From positions 1 through 15,546 of the forward strand of contig JBCCLI010000127.1 of assembly GCA_039026975.1 (NCBI GenBank): a stretch of 15,546 nucleotides of DNA, read 5' to 3'. The notes below the pieces were generated by a model, which worked only from the letters and a program-made list of their open reading frames with translations, did not search any database and was not told the DNA's origin. This document shows positions 13,502 through 15,546 of the stretch, piece by piece (position 1 is the stretch's first letter; each line of letters opens with the position of its first letter). The stretch comes from JBCBKZ01 sp039026975 (GTDB lineage Bacteria > Bacteroidota > Bacteroidia > J057). The translations under genes were made by a program, and so were the position numbers.

Positions 13502-15436
13502 ATGCTGCCAGTTAGAAAGAAGCGTATGCCTCAGTTGGACACGTCATCCTTAAAAAAAGTAGCGCCTTTTCACCTACTACCTGATGAGGTATTACAAAAG
13601 CTACTAAAGCTGATGAAGGACAAGCAGCTTAAATCGGATGAAGTCCTTTATGAGCAGAATGAAAGTACCTTACAGGGGCTGTCTTTAGTAATGTCTGGGA
13701 AAATCGAGAAGTACTTTCTGGATGAGGAGGGACATAAATCTTATCGGGAAGAATTTTTACCGCTGACCACCTTTGGTTCTATGTCCATCTTACTGGGAAC
13801 ATTAACAGCTATCAGAACCACTCGCGCTATCAAGCCTTCTTATATCTACACCTTACCTACAGAGGATTTTCTGTACCTAGCCAGAGAGTATGAGGAGTTT
13901 GGAAATTTTTTCACCCAGCAACTTGGGAAAAGAATGCTTCAAAGCGGCTATGTATCCTTTGTCAATACTCAGCCGGGACCAGAATCAGGTTTTCAGGGTG
14001 CAGACCATACCTTCACGGAAACTGTTTCTGATGCCATCATTCCTCCCATATTTTCCTGCTATCAGGACCAGACCATAGAGGAGGTAGCAAGCATCATGAC
14101 ACATTTTGATAAGGAATTTGTACTCATTAAAAACAGGGAAGAGGCCTTCATAGGAATTTTAACAGATAGAGACCTCAGAATGAAGGTAGTAGCTTCAGCC
14201 TTATCTCCCCAAGAAGAGATAGCTAAGGTAATGGAGCAGCCCATACCTGCTATCCATGAAGGGGCGTATAAGCATGAAGCCATCCTAAATATGTTCCAGC
14301 TTCAGAGAAGGTATTTAGGCGTAGAATCAGAAGGAGAAATTATAGGGACAGTCTCCCTGGAACAGTTACTGCATAACCCTACCCAGTCTCCTTTTATCTT
14401 TATCCGAAGCATACAGCGGGCCAATGAAGTTGAGGAGTTGGCATCTGCCTGGCTAAAAGTACCCGCTATTGTAGGCAGATTAATTGAAAGGGGGATGAGA
14501 CCTGAAATCGTAAATCAGGTGGTCAGTGGGATAGTAGATGCCATCACCCAGCGCATCATCCACCGTGCCATGGATAAGGTAGGAAACCCTCCTACAGCTT
14601 TTGTCTTTATAGCTACCGGTAGTGAAGGGAGAATGGAACAGACCCTAGCTACAGATCAGGATAATGCCATCATTTATGATGATCCACATCCAGAGGATAG
14701 AGAGCATGTAGCGGCCTACTTCCTGGAACTGGCTAAACATATCAATTTTGAACTAAATCAAGTGGGATTTGGCTACTGTGAGCATAAGGCCATGGCCCAA
14801 AACCCCAAATGGAATCAGCCTTTACTTAGCTGGAAAAAATACTTTGAAGGCTGGATTAAGCAGCCTACTACTACTCATTTATTGGAAAGTAGATCCTTTT
14901 TTGATGCGAGAAATATTTTTGGAGATCCTCGCCTCCTCCAGTCCTTGAAAACCTTTGTATTCAATAAGTTAGAGGGAGGTGCCAATACTTACTTTCAGCA
15001 GGAAGCCCGAGAAGCGCTCATAAGAAAGCCCCCCTTGACCTTCTTTAGAGGCTTTAAGCTTACTGAACAAGCCAACAAGAGAAAGGGATTAGACATTAAA
15101 GATCCTATGAATGCCTTGGTGGAACTAGTGAGAATTTACTCCCTTAGACATGAAATTGAGGCGACTAATACTGGAAAAAGATTAGCAGAATTGAAGGATA
15201 AAAAGGTCTTATCTCAGCAAGAATACCAGGAGATCCATCAGTCCTACTACTTCATGATGCGCCTAAGACTCCAACATCAGACTTCCCAAATCAAGAAGGA
15301 GCTAAGTCCTGATAACCTCATTCCATTGGGAGAAATCACTAAAATTGAGCAAGTCACCCTGAAGGAAATTTTCCGTGTCATAGAGAAATTTCAACAGCAG
15401 ATGAGTATGAAGTTCTCTACTACCCTCAGTTCCTAA
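13502..15436 (+). CDS. cNMP-binding / CBS / DUF294 nucleotidyltransferase-like signalling protein
   Basis: This is a 644-residue cytoplasmic protein with four modules: a cyclic-nucleotide-binding fold (about 18-140), a CBS pair (about 180-292; IGILTDRDLRMKVV at 217-230), a DUF294 nucleotidyltransferase-like domain (about 320-460) with GSEGRMEQTLATDQDNAII, where G373-S374 and D385/D387 form the expected metal site, and the helical DUF294 C-terminal domain (about 490-640). The family is thought to be a GlnD-like signal sensor, with cNMP and CBS parts reading nucleotides. In the phosphate-binding cassette the usual Phe-Gly-Glu is Phe-Gly-Ser (91-93), although R105 is kept, so the ligand may not be cAMP. 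An AT-rich 127-base spacer separates it from the GH3 gene, so it is probably an independent unit. Related proteins often lie beside a DnaQ-type exonuclease; none is in view. Confidence 0.9.
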   Translation: MLPVRKKRMPQLDTSSLKKVAPFHLLPDEVLQKLLKLMKDKQLKSDEVLYEQNESTLQGLSLVMSGKIEKYFLDEEGHKSYREEFLPLTTFGSMSILLGTLTAIRTTRAIKPSYIYTLPTEDFLYLAREYEEFGNFFTQQLGKRMLQSGYVSFVNTQPGPESGFQGADHTFTETVSDAIIPPIFSCYQDQTIEEVASIMTHFDKEFVLIKNREEAFIGILTDRDLRMKVVASALSPQEEIAKVMEQPIPAIHEGAYKHEAILNMFQLQRRYLGVESEGEIIGTVSLEQLLHNPTQSPFIFIRSIQRANEVEELASAWLKVPAIVGRLIERGMRPEIVNQVVSGIVDAITQRIIHRAMDKVGNPPTAFVFIATGSEGRMEQTLATDQDNAIIYDDPHPEDREHVAAYFLELAKHINFELNQVGFGYCEHKAMAQNPKWNQPLLSWKKYFEGWIKQPTTTHLLESRSFFDARNIFGDPRLLQSLKTFVFNKLEGGANTYFQQEAREALIRKPPLTFFRGFKLTEQANKRKGLDIKDPMNALVELVRIYSLRHEIEATNTGKRLAELKDKKVLSQQEYQEIHQSYYFMMRLRLQHQTSQIKKELSPDNLIPLGEITKIEQVTLKEIFRVIEKFQQQMSMKFSTTLSS

Positions 15437-15517
15437 GGTTTATCTGATATCCTTCCATCTGATTCTGATTTCTCCTGGCATTACTTGACTGGGAAAGGCT
15501 CTTATATTCCAAAAACA

Positions 15518-15534
15518 GCAGGATATTCTCCTGC
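15518..15534 (-). terminator. Possible minus-strand terminator near the right edge
   Basis: GCAGGA (15518-15523) and TCCTGC (15529-15534) form a perfect six-pair stem around TATTC. Read on the minus strand it is followed by TGTTTTTGG. It could end a minus-strand gene that enters from the right. The last 110 bases are also open on both strands in one frame each (plus from 15437; minus to a TAA at 15442-15440), and neither frame has a recognisable start or motif. Confidence 0.35.
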
Positions 15535-15546
15535 CAATATCAAGCC

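Overview
The window looks like chromosomal DNA from a Bacteroidota bacterium, most likely Cytophagales (Cyclobacteriaceae-like). The grounds are a secreted protein ending in a type IX secretion (T9SS) sorting domain, DUF4861 and DUF1684 proteins, a Tat-exported Gfo/Idh/MocA oxidoreductase, AT-rich spacers, no clear Shine-Dalgarno sites, and several promoter boxes of the Bacteroidota TAnnTTTG type. Genus and species cannot be fixed by reading alone. I see no tRNA, rRNA, CRISPR array, transposase or phage gene.

Layout. (1) 1-950, minus strand: the N-terminal part of a metallophosphoesterase running off the left edge, then two unrecognised small proteins (81-86 aa) that form one transcription unit. 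(2) 951-3582, plus strand: a divergent promoter region with repeated ATATCAAT boxes, a small HTH regulator with a coiled-coil tail, a membrane-anchored DUF1684 protein, a 40-residue membrane microprotein and a secreted class-C beta-lactamase-like hydrolase. (3) 3579-4148, minus: a D-lyxose/D-mannose isomerase-type cupin, whose stop codon overlaps that of the hydrolase. (4) 4149-8507, plus: a divergent promoter with back-to-back -7 boxes, then an outer-membrane barrel protein, a DUF4861 lipoprotein and a Tat-exported Gfo/Idh/MocA oxidoreductase, probably one operon. (5) 8630-9862, plus: a T9SS cargo protein whose start codon abuts a 22-bp perfect palindrome. (6) 9863-10113: the longest spacer (251 bp), rich in hairpins, including a terminator-like hairpin whose T-run lies on the minus strand. 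(7) 10114-13374, plus: a YiaK/DlgD-type 2,3-diketo-L-gulonate reductase and a GH3 glycosidase without a signal peptide. (8) 13502-15436, plus: a cNMP-CBS-DUF294 signalling protein. The last 110 bases hold no assignable gene start. No gene-free stretch exceeds 300 bases.

Taken together, regions 3-7 read as accessory sugar and sugar-acid metabolism: outer-membrane uptake, envelope-located sugar oxidoreduction (the oxidoreductase and the DUF4861 protein), cytoplasmic isomerisation and dehydrogenation, and glycoside cleavage. There is no SusC/SusD pair in view, so this is not a classical polysaccharide utilisation locus. The least explained parts are the small-protein/HTH module at the left, the microprotein at 2128-2250, and the structured spacer at 9863-10113.
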